A DNA stretch of 64,000 nucleotides from Herbaspirillum autotrophicum (GTDB lineage: Bacteria > Pseudomonadota > Gammaproteobacteria > Burkholderiales > Burkholderiaceae_D). The notes under the pieces were generated by a model. The model saw nothing but the letters and a program-made list of their open reading frames with translations. It made no database searches and was not told the origin of the DNA. The stretch lies in NCBI RefSeq assembly GCF_001189915.1, contig NZ_LFLS01000022.1, forward strand, positions 1 through 64,000, in the 5' to 3' direction. Positions 37,856-47,500 of the stretch are shown here, one piece after another (position 1 is the stretch's first letter; each line of letters opens with the position of its first letter). Position numbers and translations under genes: made by a program.

Positions 37856-37872
37856 CTTAAGTTTGTCTTAAT
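37856..37872 (+). promoter_or_regulatory. PmrA-type box upstream of the Do protease
   Basis: CTTAAG-TTTGT-CTTAAT fits the YTTAAK-N5-YTTAAK consensus of PmrA-type regulators exactly. It lies 60-76 bases ahead of the protease start and directly behind the two-component genes. The likely binder is the regulator at 35876-36532. Confidence 0.6.
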
Positions 37873-37931
37873 TCTGAGCATTTATTCTGCACTTCATCGG
37901 GTAAACCTTCACCCATTTTCAGGAGTGCTCC

Positions 37932-39395
37932 ATGAATCGTTCTTCCTTGCTGGTACGCAATACACTCGCTATTGCATTGGCTGCTGCGCTGGGCGGTGGC
38001 TATGTTTACTTCCGCGGTGCCGACCTGCCCGCCGTGCAGGCCGCCAATCTCACCATGCCGGCACCAGCCTCGGGCAATGTTGCCGTGTCGGGTGCGCCGG
38101 TGGATTTCTCGACGATTGTTGCGCAATCCGGCCCGGCCGTGGTCAACATCAGCGTGACCGGCAAGGCCAAGCGCGTCACCGACGACACGCCGCAACTCGA
38201 TCCGAATGATCCGTTGTCGGAATTCTTCAAGCGTTTCGGTCCGCAATTCCAGGCCCCCCGTTCGCCACAAATCATGCGCGGTCTCGGTTCCGGTTTCATC
38301 ATCAGCGCCGATGGTTTGATTCTGACCAATGCGCACGTGGTGGATGGTGCTTCGGAAGTGACAGTCAAGCTGACTGACCGCCGCGAGTTCAAGGCCAAGG
38401 TGTTGGGCATCGACAAGCAAAGCGATATCGCCGTGATTCGGATTGCGGCCAAGGATTTGCCGACCGTGAGAATTGGCAATCCGTCGCTGATCAAGGTCGG
38501 TGAACCGGTGTTGGCCATCGGCTCGCCTTACGGCTTCGACAATACGGCGACTGCCGGCATTGTGAGCGCGAAGTCGCGCAGTCTGCCGGATGACAATTAC
38601 GTGCCATTCATTCAAACTGATGTGGCGGTCAATCCCGGCAATTCCGGCGGCCCGCTGTTTAATCTGCGAGGCGAAGTGATCGGGATCAATTCGCAGATTT
38701 ACAGTCAGACCGGTGGCTTCCAGGGTTTGTCGTTTTCGATTCCGATTGATGTCGCGATGAAGGTCGAGCAGCAACTGGCGCAACACGGCAAGGTGACGCG
38801 TGGTCGTCTCGGCGTATCGGTGCAGGAAGTGAATCAGGCGCTGGCGGAATCGTTTGGCCTGAAAAATTCCGAAGGCGCATTGATCAGTTCGGTCGAGAAG
38901 GACAGTCCGGCAGAAAAAGCCGGCTTGCAGGCAGGCGACGTGATCCTGAAGTTCAATGGCCAGGCCATCAGTCATTCGGTGGATTTGCCAACACTGGTCG
39001 CCGATACCGCGCCCGGCTCAACGCAAAAGATTGAAGTCATGCGTGGCGGTGCGATCAAGAGCCTGAACGTCAAGATCGGTGAAGCGCAGGCGCCCAAGGT
39101 GGCCGGCGCCAATACCAGCGCTGAACCGCAAGGACGGCTGGGACTGGCAGTGCGTCCGCTGGATCAGGATGAACAGCAACAACTGGGCGTGCGTGGCGGG
39201 CTGGTGGTGCAAGATGTCAGCGGACCTTCGGCGATTGCCGGCATCCAGAGCGGTGACGTGATTCTGTCGCTCAATGGCACCGCCATCACGAATGTCGATC
39301 AGTTGCGCAAACTGACTGACAAGGCCGGCAAGAATGTCGCTTTGCTGGTGGCGCGTGGTGATGAAAAGATTTTTGTTCCGGTCAATCTGAACTGA
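37932..39395 (+). CDS. degP: Do-family periplasmic serine protease (DegP/MucD)
   Basis: 487 residues. The N-terminal hydrophobic stretch (about 8-27) is a signal peptide or anchor. The trypsin-like catalytic triad is His135 (LTNAHVVDGA), Asp165 (KQSDIAVI) and Ser238 (NPGNSGGPL). Two PDZ domains follow, about 285-375 and 395-487 (GDVILKFNGQAI and GDVILSLNGTAI). It degrades or refolds misfolded envelope proteins. CAGGAG gives a good ribosome site. A PmrA-type box precedes it, which links it to the upstream two-component system. A strong hairpin terminator follows. Confidence 0.95.
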   Translation: MNRSSLLVRNTLAIALAAALGGGYVYFRGADLPAVQAANLTMPAPASGNVAVSGAPVDFSTIVAQSGPAVVNISVTGKAKRVTDDTPQLDPNDPLSEFFKRFGPQFQAPRSPQIMRGLGSGFIISADGLILTNAHVVDGASEVTVKLTDRREFKAKVLGIDKQSDIAVIRIAAKDLPTVRIGNPSLIKVGEPVLAIGSPYGFDNTATAGIVSAKSRSLPDDNYVPFIQTDVAVNPGNSGGPLFNLRGEVIGINSQIYSQTGGFQGLSFSIPIDVAMKVEQQLAQHGKVTRGRLGVSVQEVNQALAESFGLKNSEGALISSVEKDSPAEKAGLQAGDVILKFNGQAISHSVDLPTLVADTAPGSTQKIEVMRGGAIKSLNVKIGEAQAPKVAGANTSAEPQGRLGLAVRPLDQDEQQQLGVRGGLVVQDVSGPSAIAGIQSGDVILSLNGTAITNVDQLRKLTDKAGKNVALLVARGDEKIFVPVNLN

Positions 39396-39423
39396 TTCCT
39401 CCGGCGGATTCTTGGCAGTACTG

Positions 39424-39456
39424 AAAAAATGGATGTCCGCGGACATCCATTTTTTT
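39424..39456. terminator. Bidirectional intrinsic terminator
   Basis: A perfect 20-base palindrome (39430-39449) is flanked by six A on the left and seven T on the right, so the hairpin plus T-run works on both strands. It ends the protease gene (plus) and the convergent toxin-like gene (minus, stop at 39493). Confidence 0.9.
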
Positions 39457-39492
39457 GCATTGCACATCCGTTGTCTTGCATGTGACGGCAGA

Positions 39493-42400
39493 TCAGGCAA
39501 TCGACATCGCTGAAGCGGAAGATGCCGGTGCCGGTTCCGTGAAAAATATTTTGCGCACCAGCGGCCCGTACAATTCCCCGCGATGGATGGCCAGTCGTTG
39601 TCCTTGCGCCTGTGCTTCACCTTGCGCACCGGCGCCGAGGTAACGTTGCTCCGGCGTTTTCAAATGAGCCGCCGAAAAATGTTCAGCGGCGGTATCGGCA
39701 GCCGGGTAGTGCATATGTGCATAGGCCCATATTTTTCCTCCGGCCCTGATTTCAAATTCATCGAGATAGTCACGCATTCGTTGCGGCCGGTTGGCGGACG
39801 CTGCGCCCGCCGTGTTGTTGACCACAACCCGTGACCGGGTTTTTCTGATCTGCAGCAAGCCCCGGTTGTCCAGATATGCCAGATCACTTGCGTTCGGCGC
39901 ATTGTTCAGAATCATCGTGACCCGGATGCCCTGGCCCTTTTTGGACAATTCGTTTGCCTTGTTGCGCAGCGCGGCAATCATGGCGTCTGCCTGGCGACGA
40001 TTTTCTTCAGTGGTCAGACGGCCTTTCACCAGCGCTGTTTCATTGGCGGTTTCCTGCAGGCGGCTGGCGCTGTGGTCGAGAATGCCGGCCGGGGTGGATG
40101 GCAAGCCATCGCCTTTGCGCGCCAGAAAATCGGCAATATTTTCGGCGGACCTGACTTCATCCAATACTTTGTTGAATTTGTTGCTGAGCTGATGCCAGCC
40201 GGCGACGTCGACGCTGGCGGTTTGTCCGCCGCTGACAGCCGGTTGCACCGGCGCGTAGGCAATCCAGTATTGCGCATTGGGTGAGCGCAGATAGGTGGCC
40301 TTGCGCTGATTGCGGCTGTCCAGAATATCGACGATGTCCGGGTTGTCGGCGCGCGGTTTGCCGCTGAGAACATGACCTTCGACAGTGCGGATATCCACCC
40401 GGTTTTTGGAGGCCGCCGGCCTGGCCGGTTCTGTTGCGCCGCCCGATGTTGTCCGCGATGGGCCAGACTGGTTGCTCTTGCGCGATGGCGGCGCCGGCAG
40501 CAGCGTTTTTTTCGATGCCGGGGCAGGCATGCCGTCGAGCCGGGTCAGCAAACGTTCCAGTTCCTCTTCCGCCAGTCCATGCAGGATGCGCACGTCGCTG
40601 ATGATTGCAGTTTCGGCATTGATCATGCGCATGACTGCGGACAACTGACTGTGCGGCTGCATGCCGCTGTCCATTCCACGCGTAATCCCGACCAGCTTGC
40701 GATAGCCTTTGGTGTCGGCATCTTTGAGCGCCTCGCAGGTTTCCAGCGCAGAACGATAGTTGCGGCTGATGACCGTCATTTCTGCAATCCTGCCTTGAAT
40801 GCGTTCTCTGAGCAGTGCGGGGTTGGCGGCAAAGTCCGGAAACATCAGGCGCGTTGCTTTGCTGTCGGCGTCCATCACGGCCAGCAATTCCATGCGGACA
40901 TTGTTCTTCACCAGAACGGAAGCGCTGATCCCCAGCAAATGGGTGCGCAAATCCTGTCCCTGAAGTACGTCAGCAATGCGGTCCTGCGATGCTTCCCATT
41001 GGTCATGCTTCTGGTGCATCCGTGCCGCTTCGGCTTCGTTGGTCAGTTGCAACTGCTTCAGTTTGCCCGGCCCGGGCATGCCGCCGGCACCGGTTACGCG
41101 CCGCCACGTACCATTGCCGGCAGTATCGACAGTCAGCAACGGGTGGCGGGAGTCGGGATCAATGATCTGCACCCGGTTGTCACTGCTGCGGAAATCGCTT
41201 CTGATCTCATAGGGGGCGTTGACGCCGCTGTCATCGGTATAGCGGATATACCAGCGGTTGCCGGCCTGATAGATGCCGCGATGATCGGGCCGGATACCGG
41301 CCAGCGATGATTCGGGTACGGTATGCGCCGTGATCACGCCGCTGCGGCTCGGCTGCAAGCGGCTGGCTGGCAGTGCGGCTGCTGCCAGACCGGCGCCCGG
41401 TTCATCTGCCACGACGCCGGATGCAACCGTGGCGGTGTTGCGCGCCACGGTGGTACCGGACTGCTCCAGTGCATCGGCGACTTGCGTTACCGCCGTGGTG
41501 CCGGTTTTGATTGCTTGCCCGGCCCAGGCCACGAATGGCACGGCGTTGAACAAGCCGAAGGCGGCGCGGGTGGCGCCGGCGTGTCGCTCCTGAGCGGTCT
41601 GGCCGTGGAGCGCCTGACCGGCGCCATAGCCGGCATCGATCAGGCCAAGCAGTGCAAAGCTCATCGGAAATTCCAGCATCAGCGGCAGCGCCAGCGGACT
41701 CTGTGCCAGCCTGATGGTGGACTTGACGTACCACTCGAGGTTGTCCCATCTGACGTCGGCGTTGTTGCGGATATTGTCGACCATGGCGTACATCGATTTC
41801 CTGATGCCGAGAACCAGTTGTGCGAACGGCTCCTGATCTGCCGCGAATGCCGGGAACTGTACATATTTCGCGGGATTCCACAGTTCATCTGCGGTCGGAC
41901 GGTGGTGCGGGTAGATGGCGCCGGCATATTGCTGCTGATCGACGCTGCGCATGTGCGGATACGCAGCAATGCCGTCGAGCGCGCTTCTGACGCCGGTTTT
42001 TTTCCAGAACAGATGACCGCTGTCTTCGACATCGGCGGCAGAGAAATGTCGCAACAAGGCCTCGCGCCTGAATCCGTCTTTGGCCTGGGTGGCAATCCAG
42101 GTCTGCAATGTCGCGGGACTGTCAAATTCGTGCAGCGGTGAGGAATTGCCCGGGATATACAACAGGATCCGGTTGCTGTCGCGGTCACGGCAAGTCAGTA
42201 TGTCGACCGCAGTGCGGCCATGGATTGCCAATGGCGCAATTTCGGTATTGCCGGCGGCGGGCGTGGCGGCACGCAATTGTTGCGGTGTGATGTCATTCCA
42301 GCGCAGGCGCGGATCAAGGCCGGCAGATTGCAGCGCCAGCTTCAGTCCCGCCGCGCTCAGACTGTTTTCGGCGCGTTGCATGAAGGCGGTTCTGATGAAA

Positions 42401-44349
42401 GCGGTTTTCACCAGCGTGCGTTGCCGGTCAGCATTGGACGTGTCATGCGACGAATCGGATGGCCACACGGTTTGCAGGTAGGTGCGGTACTTTTCCTTGA
42501 AATCGAGATTCCATACCCATTGCCTGAATTCGGCCGGAGAAATATCGCTGACTTGCGTCGCCGGACTGAATTGCCACGGTTGTGACTGCCGGTAAATGCC
42601 TTCGTAAGTACGATACCCGAGTCCGAGCGGGTACTGCCGGAAGGCATCACTGATTTCGATGGTCGGTCCGATCCGGGACGGCGTCAGCAGACCAAACCCG
42701 TTTTCGCCGAAGCGGTCGTCGCCCACCGCCTGATAGTTGCTCAGCACGGCATCGGTCAGGCTCAGTGCATGCGCCACATTGCCCTGAGCCGGAGTGCCGG
42801 GCGCGGCTTCGTGGCCGGCGTAATCGTAATGCAGCGTGACCAGTCTGGTGCCGTGTGGATCAAGCTGCTGTCCCCAGCGTTGTTGTATCAACTGACCGGC
42901 ATAGCTGGCCGGCGAGAGCGGCACCGCAGCCGACAAGGACCCGGTGAAACGGCGGATCTCTTCATCATGGGCTGCGGTTTGCTGTTGTTCACGGTATTGC
43001 AGCAGCAACCGCCGGGCATCGAGAATGGCGCTGACGTCAAACCTGTTTTGCAGGCTGGCAGCCTGATCGGTACTGGTGCCCGGAAGGGTGCCGCGTTGCT
43101 TGTCACGTCTGCTGGCATACGCAATATCCTGCTGTTGCTGGTCGAGCTGCGTTTGCAGACATGCGGCAAACAGCGGGCCGGTGACTGGCTGATAGCGCAA
43201 CGCGTCGGTGGCATCCAGCATATTGCCGAACACCTCCGCGCGCTCCCGGTTTTCCAATGCCACATGGGTCAGCAGGGTAGTGCGCAGTGGTGCGCTGTCG
43301 AAGCATTGCAGCATGGCTTGCCGATAGGCGGACGCGGAGCTGAACTCCATCAGTCCCTGACCCGGGATCATCAGCAGCACCGGGCCGGCGGTCCGGTCCG
43401 GGGATTCATGCGGGCTGCGCGTGAAGACCGCGATGCCGGAAAACGGAATGACACCGGCGTCGTCCTGTAATGACAGACTGAATATTCCGGGCTGGCTGGC
43501 GGACGTGTGCAATTCGGCGACGTTGGCGACATTGGCTGCGCGCAGCAGCCATTGACGGCTGGTGTCGCTGAGCGTGCCGTCGCCGACGCGCAATTGTGCT
43601 TCTGCCTGCCGTTGCATGCGGTACCCGGCGCTGAGCCATGCCTTTGGTGTCTGCGGCGGATCAAGCGTGTCATCCGGGGTATGCCAGAAATGCTGCAATG
43701 CCTGTTGATAATGTTGCGGCTGCCGGCTGGCACTGACGGCTTCCTGCAGTATCCGTTCAAACGCCAGCAGATGATGCGATCCTTTCATGGCGCCGACTTC
43801 GCAACTGCTGCCGGCATTGTCGGGCAGATAGAAAAAACCGGTGCGCGACTGGTTGTAGGTTGGCGCTGCGCCGGCGGTGAGCGCCGCCTGCAATTCCTGG
43901 CTCAGGGTCCGCGAGGTGATGACCGTGCGTTCGAAGCGGGAGGCCGGCGAGGCCGAGGCACGTTCCCTCTCGTCATAGGCGGCGACATAGACATAATCCG
44001 GATTGAGCGCGCCGGCTTCGGGGAACGCTTGCCTCAACGCCTGCCGGAACGCGGCATCGGTCACGCTCTTGAAATCCGGTTGGCGGCGCAGCACACGCGT
44101 GACTTCCGCGTTCGAGTCGGCCAGCCGGTCCAGCAGGATCGATGCCGCTGGCGTGCCTGCCTGCGGCCGGCCGTAAACCGGATTGGCTGCGGCACTGGCT
44201 GGTGCGACTGGCGGTGCCGGTCGCCGGGATGTCGCATCGGGCCGTGCGGCAGCTGTCGTGTTCGCGGTTCTGCGGCCCTGCAATATGGGAAGTTGTGTTT
44301 GTTGCGGAGAGGTGCCGCTGGAAGAGGGGAATGACGAAATGGTGGGCAT
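39493..44349 (-). CDS. Giant toxin-like protein 1 (distinct C-terminal domain)
   Basis: 1,618 residues from ATG 44349; the family-wide GCCATG start context decides this over ATG 44358. No Sec signal; the first 75 residues are rich in Ser, Thr, Pro, Ala and Gln. The trunk shared with the other three copies includes the TYNQSRTGFFYLPDNAG block. A duplicated module lies near 295-370 (IAVFTRSP...VLLMIPGQGLMEF) and 715-770 (VDILTCRD...ILLYIPGNSSPLHEF), and a hydrophobic stretch near 881-945. After residue 1020 it differs from the others: GIYQAGNRWYIRYTDD resembles dermonecrotic-toxin-like proteins of pseudomonads. A Pro/Ser linker near 1240-1280 precedes a C-terminal part with DYLDEFEI and WAYAHMHYPAAD. 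There is no GT44 DxD motif. Enzymatic activity unknown; action on host or rival cells is inference. Confidence 0.75.
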   Translation of the reverse strand: MPTISSFPSSSGTSPQQTQLPILQGRRTANTTAAARPDATSRRPAPPVAPASAAANPVYGRPQAGTPAASILLDRLADSNAEVTRVLRRQPDFKSVTDAAFRQALRQAFPEAGALNPDYVYVAAYDERERASASPASRFERTVITSRTLSQELQAALTAGAAPTYNQSRTGFFYLPDNAGSSCEVGAMKGSHHLLAFERILQEAVSASRQPQHYQQALQHFWHTPDDTLDPPQTPKAWLSAGYRMQRQAEAQLRVGDGTLSDTSRQWLLRAANVANVAELHTSASQPGIFSLSLQDDAGVIPFSGIAVFTRSPHESPDRTAGPVLLMIPGQGLMEFSSASAYRQAMLQCFDSAPLRTTLLTHVALENRERAEVFGNMLDATDALRYQPVTGPLFAACLQTQLDQQQQDIAYASRRDKQRGTLPGTSTDQAASLQNRFDVSAILDARRLLLQYREQQQTAAHDEEIRRFTGSLSAAVPLSPASYAGQLIQQRWGQQLDPHGTRLVTLHYDYAGHEAAPGTPAQGNVAHALSLTDAVLSNYQAVGDDRFGENGFGLLTPSRIGPTIEISDAFRQYPLGLGYRTYEGIYRQSQPWQFSPATQVSDISPAEFRQWVWNLDFKEKYRTYLQTVWPSDSSHDTSNADRQRTLVKTAFIRTAFMQRAENSLSAAGLKLALQSAGLDPRLRWNDITPQQLRAATPAAGNTEIAPLAIHGRTAVDILTCRDRDSNRILLYIPGNSSPLHEFDSPATLQTWIATQAKDGFRREALLRHFSAADVEDSGHLFWKKTGVRSALDGIAAYPHMRSVDQQQYAGAIYPHHRPTADELWNPAKYVQFPAFAADQEPFAQLVLGIRKSMYAMVDNIRNNADVRWDNLEWYVKSTIRLAQSPLALPLMLEFPMSFALLGLIDAGYGAGQALHGQTAQERHAGATRAAFGLFNAVPFVAWAGQAIKTGTTAVTQVADALEQSGTTVARNTATVASGVVADEPGAGLAAAALPASRLQPSRSGVITAHTVPESSLAGIRPDHRGIYQAGNRWYIRYTDDSGVNAPYEIRSDFRSSDNRVQIIDPDSRHPLLTVDTAGNGTWRRVTGAGGMPGPGKLKQLQLTNEAEAARMHQKHDQWEASQDRIADVLQGQDLRTHLLGISASVLVKNNVRMELLAVMDADSKATRLMFPDFAANPALLRERIQGRIAEMTVISRNYRSALETCEALKDADTKGYRKLVGITRGMDSGMQPHSQLSAVMRMINAETAIISDVRILHGLAEEELERLLTRLDGMPAPASKKTLLPAPPSRKSNQSGPSRTTSGGATEPARPAASKNRVDIRTVEGHVLSGKPRADNPDIVDILDSRNQRKATYLRSPNAQYWIAYAPVQPAVSGGQTASVDVAGWHQLSNKFNKVLDEVRSAENIADFLARKGDGLPSTPAGILDHSASRLQETANETALVKGRLTTEENRRQADAMIAALRNKANELSKKGQGIRVTMILNNAPNASDLAYLDNRGLLQIRKTRSRVVVNNTAGAASANRPQRMRDYLDEFEIRAGGKIWAYAHMHYPAADTAAEHFSAAHLKTPEQRYLGAGAQGEAQAQGQRLAIHRGELYGPLVRKIFFTEPAPASSASAMSIA

Positions 44350-44398
44350 GGCGAGCATCTGACAGACGACAGGAATTACATGGATATTTCCTGTTGGC

Positions 44399-44452
44399 AA
44401 TAGTTCGGCGCAAATCCGAGATTCGATATTGTTCTAGATCGGGTTGATAATC
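44399..44452 (-). promoter_or_regulatory. Conserved upstream element of toxin-like gene 1
   Basis: On the minus strand GATTA (44448-44452) and GAACTATT (44399-44406) are spaced exactly as in the elements ahead of copies 2 and 3: first bases of the two blocks 46 apart. The GAAC block ends 53 bases before the ATG. Confidence 0.55.
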
Positions 44453-44517
44453 GGTCTGATTTATATAATCCCCGGTACGAAAACCGGATGACAGTGCGGA
44501 CGGAAAATCCGCTGTGT

Positions 44518-47500
44518 CTAGCGATATTCTTCCCAGGTATGCGCATTGCCGATCTGATTCACATCGTTGAGCGGCAGACGGCTATCCAGCCACTCATCGA
44601 TCAGCGCCTTCATCGCATCGGGGATTTCAATACTGCTGTCGGCCCTGAGCCGGATGGCTTCGCGCAGCTGATACATGTCGGGCAGGCGTTCGTTGACTAC
44701 CTTGTTGAAAACATCAGGCCCGGTGACATAGGAAACGCGCTTCATGTAATCAGAAATCTGTTGTTCTGAATGTGTACTTTTACGCGGGCGCGGAAGTACA
44801 TAGAGATCCCGGTTCTCAAGGAAGCGCCGGTAACTTTCTTCGGAGATTGCGCGCAGCGTGGGATTGTTTTTTTGCGTGCCAAAGATGCTGGTGTTGTACT
44901 CGGCATCCATGCCCAGCGTACTGTTGGAAACCGGGCCGTTCAGTGCCAGACCGGCCGGCGTGGTCTTGATGTCGAGCACACCCAGTGGTCGCAGTTTATC
45001 GTCGATGTCCATGTACAGCCCGCCTTTGCGAAACAGCAACTGGTAGCGCATGATATCGGCGGCCGACGCATTGTTGGCGGCGACGCCGCCGTTGCCATTG
45101 AGGGCGGTTTGATACTGCGCAAAATACTTCCCTTGTTCAGCGCTGCGAAAGTTGCGATAGAAACGACTGTCTTCGAGCGTAATGACATCGACCAGCGGGG
45201 CATATTCTTTCAGGGCCGCCAGATTCTTTTGAAAATTGAGCGGATGGTGATTGGATAAATACAGTTTGGTTTTATAGGGTTTCTTTCCCAATGTCGCGTT
45301 GAACGCATTGCGACCGAGATTCTTTACCAGCGCCTCGGGAATGACGCGGTCACCGATCCATACACTGCGAATGATGCGAGGGATGGAACTGGCGCGCATC
45401 ATCCCTGGAATTGCCAGCGGCAGGGCCAGTTCGATGCCAAGTGCTTTCAGGCTGACCACGCGTTCGTCGTTGGTCACGCGGTGAGCAGGGTTCCTCTTTC
45501 GCATTTCATTGTTGCGCAGTACATACCAGCCGGGATCTTTGGCGGCGCCGGTTTCATTTATTTCATGAAAGGCATTTTTTTCGAGATTGAATCCGACGTC
45601 GCGTTCGCGGCCATTGATGTTGATACTGAAAAAATGGCCACGACCGCCGGCGGTCATCGTCTTTCGGATTACCGGTTGCGCCGGTGATGCCGGCTCCGGT
45701 TGATGCAGCGGCGAAATATCTGCCGCTGCTGCCGACGGGGAAAGGCTGTCATTGCCTCCCTTGAGCGGCGATATTTTGCGCCACACATTGTCGGCGTCGG
45801 GGGCGCCATAACCGGCCGACTTGAGTAGTCCCGGATGCGACGGATCCCAGACAAACAAATCGCGATAGCGCACCATCGTGTTTTTCGTGTACCAGTAATA
45901 GTGAGTCAGGCCATCAATCTGCACCGTTGTCATGCCGGCCGGAACCGGATTTGCCGGTGACGGCAGTGGCGGCACGGCGCTTATCCGGGCACCGCCGGCC
46001 GGATTGCGCGGCTGTTTGTCGATGCCGGCGCGATAGAGTTTTCCCGCCTGATGCATTGACACGCCGAAGCTATCGGATACGGCGCCGCCGAGCTGGCTGA
46101 TGCCGTTGACCAATTCGATCAGCGCGGCGTCGTCGTCGCCGCGGCGTCTGGCATCACTGCTGCTGTAAAACGCATACCCTGCACGCAGCAGCGATAACGG
46201 CAGGCTCAGCCTGAGCGGCAGAATGATGCCGGCGATATCCAGTGCGGTATCGAACTTGTCCCACCATGCCTGACGCCCGGCTTCGCTGTTGGTGGTAGTT
46301 CGGGCATCGGCATCGGCCAGGAGATGTCGTACCTGGTTGCGATAAGCGCTGTGCAGGAAATTGCCCGGGACCGGTGGTTGTCTGAAATTGCAGGCCGACA
46401 CGCCGTCAGCGAGCAGCTTGCCGACTTCGTGCTGATGGCCGGTCTCGATGCGTTGCAACAGATAGTCGCGCATGAGGGGATTGTTGATGAAGCCGGCCAT
46501 CATCTGCTTGCGATTTTCGTATTCCCGCAAGCGCTTGCCATCTGGCGCATCGGGCGTATACATGACAATCTTTGACGAACCGACGCCGGCTTGCATGGTG
46601 ACGGGGAACAGTCCAATGGCCGTGACCAGCGGCACCGGGGTGGCAAATGCCAGAATGCCGTTGAGTTGTTGGCCGCCGATGGCAACATTGCGCGTGCGCA
46701 CTACTTCATTGTTGGCGTAGCAAGGTGATCCTTTCAATGCTGCCAGAACCCAGTGCGCGCTTTCAGAAGTGATATCGCCGCTGATCTTTGCTTCGCGCAC
46801 ATCGAGTTGCATCTGGGCCTTCAGAAACTGCGTATAAGATTGTTCGCGCGCGATGCCTTCGGGCGAATCGAGCAGCCGCGATTGCAGGAATTCCTGGTAA
46901 CGCTGTCCGATGTTGGCGGCGCGTATGGTTTGCGTCAGATAATTGCGGGTCAGTTGCGGCAGGGATTTACCATCGCTGTCGGTAACCGGGAATTCGTTGC
47001 CCCAGCTCAGGTCCAGCATGCGGGTGTTGGCCAGCGCCAGTTCGGTCAGCGTCATGCGGGACGGAATTTTTTCCGGCTTCCGGGCTTGTGGCGGCGCCGG
47101 CAAATCGCCGCGCGTGGTATGCGGCAGCGAGAGTGAATAGGTTGTGACGATAACGCGATCCGGGTCGATATCGAGTTGCAGATCGTGCCTGATGCGCGCA
47201 CGGATGTCGTCGCGCGCGTAGCGTTGCAGAAAGCCCGTATCAAGAAATTGCCACATGGCCGGAAAGCCGCCGGTCTGCGTTTTTTGCAATGCGGCCTGGT
47301 ACGCTTTCAATTCATCGAACCAGGCCGCGCGGTCGGTCTCACTGGCTGCTTGCAGGAATTTTTCCAGAATCAGTTGCTGGCGCAGATTCAGCATCCCGGC
47401 GATATCGGATGTGGCGCTGAGGTCGGCCGCCTGGTCAAGTGCGGCAGATGAGGCGGAGCGGCCGGCTGTTCCGGACAAGGCGGTCCACGTAATATCGCGG

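Noticed and set aside
44472-44487. CCGGT-N6-ACCGG hairpin as terminator of toxin-like gene 2
   Set aside because: There is no T-run on either side and it lies near the promoter element of gene 1; it may be accidental.
44401-44517. hrpII box (TTCG-N16-TTCG) or hrp box ahead of the toxin-like genes
   Set aside because: I checked the upstream regions of copies 1-3; TTCG or CGAA pairs occur but with wrong spacing, and no GGAACC/CCAC pair was found.
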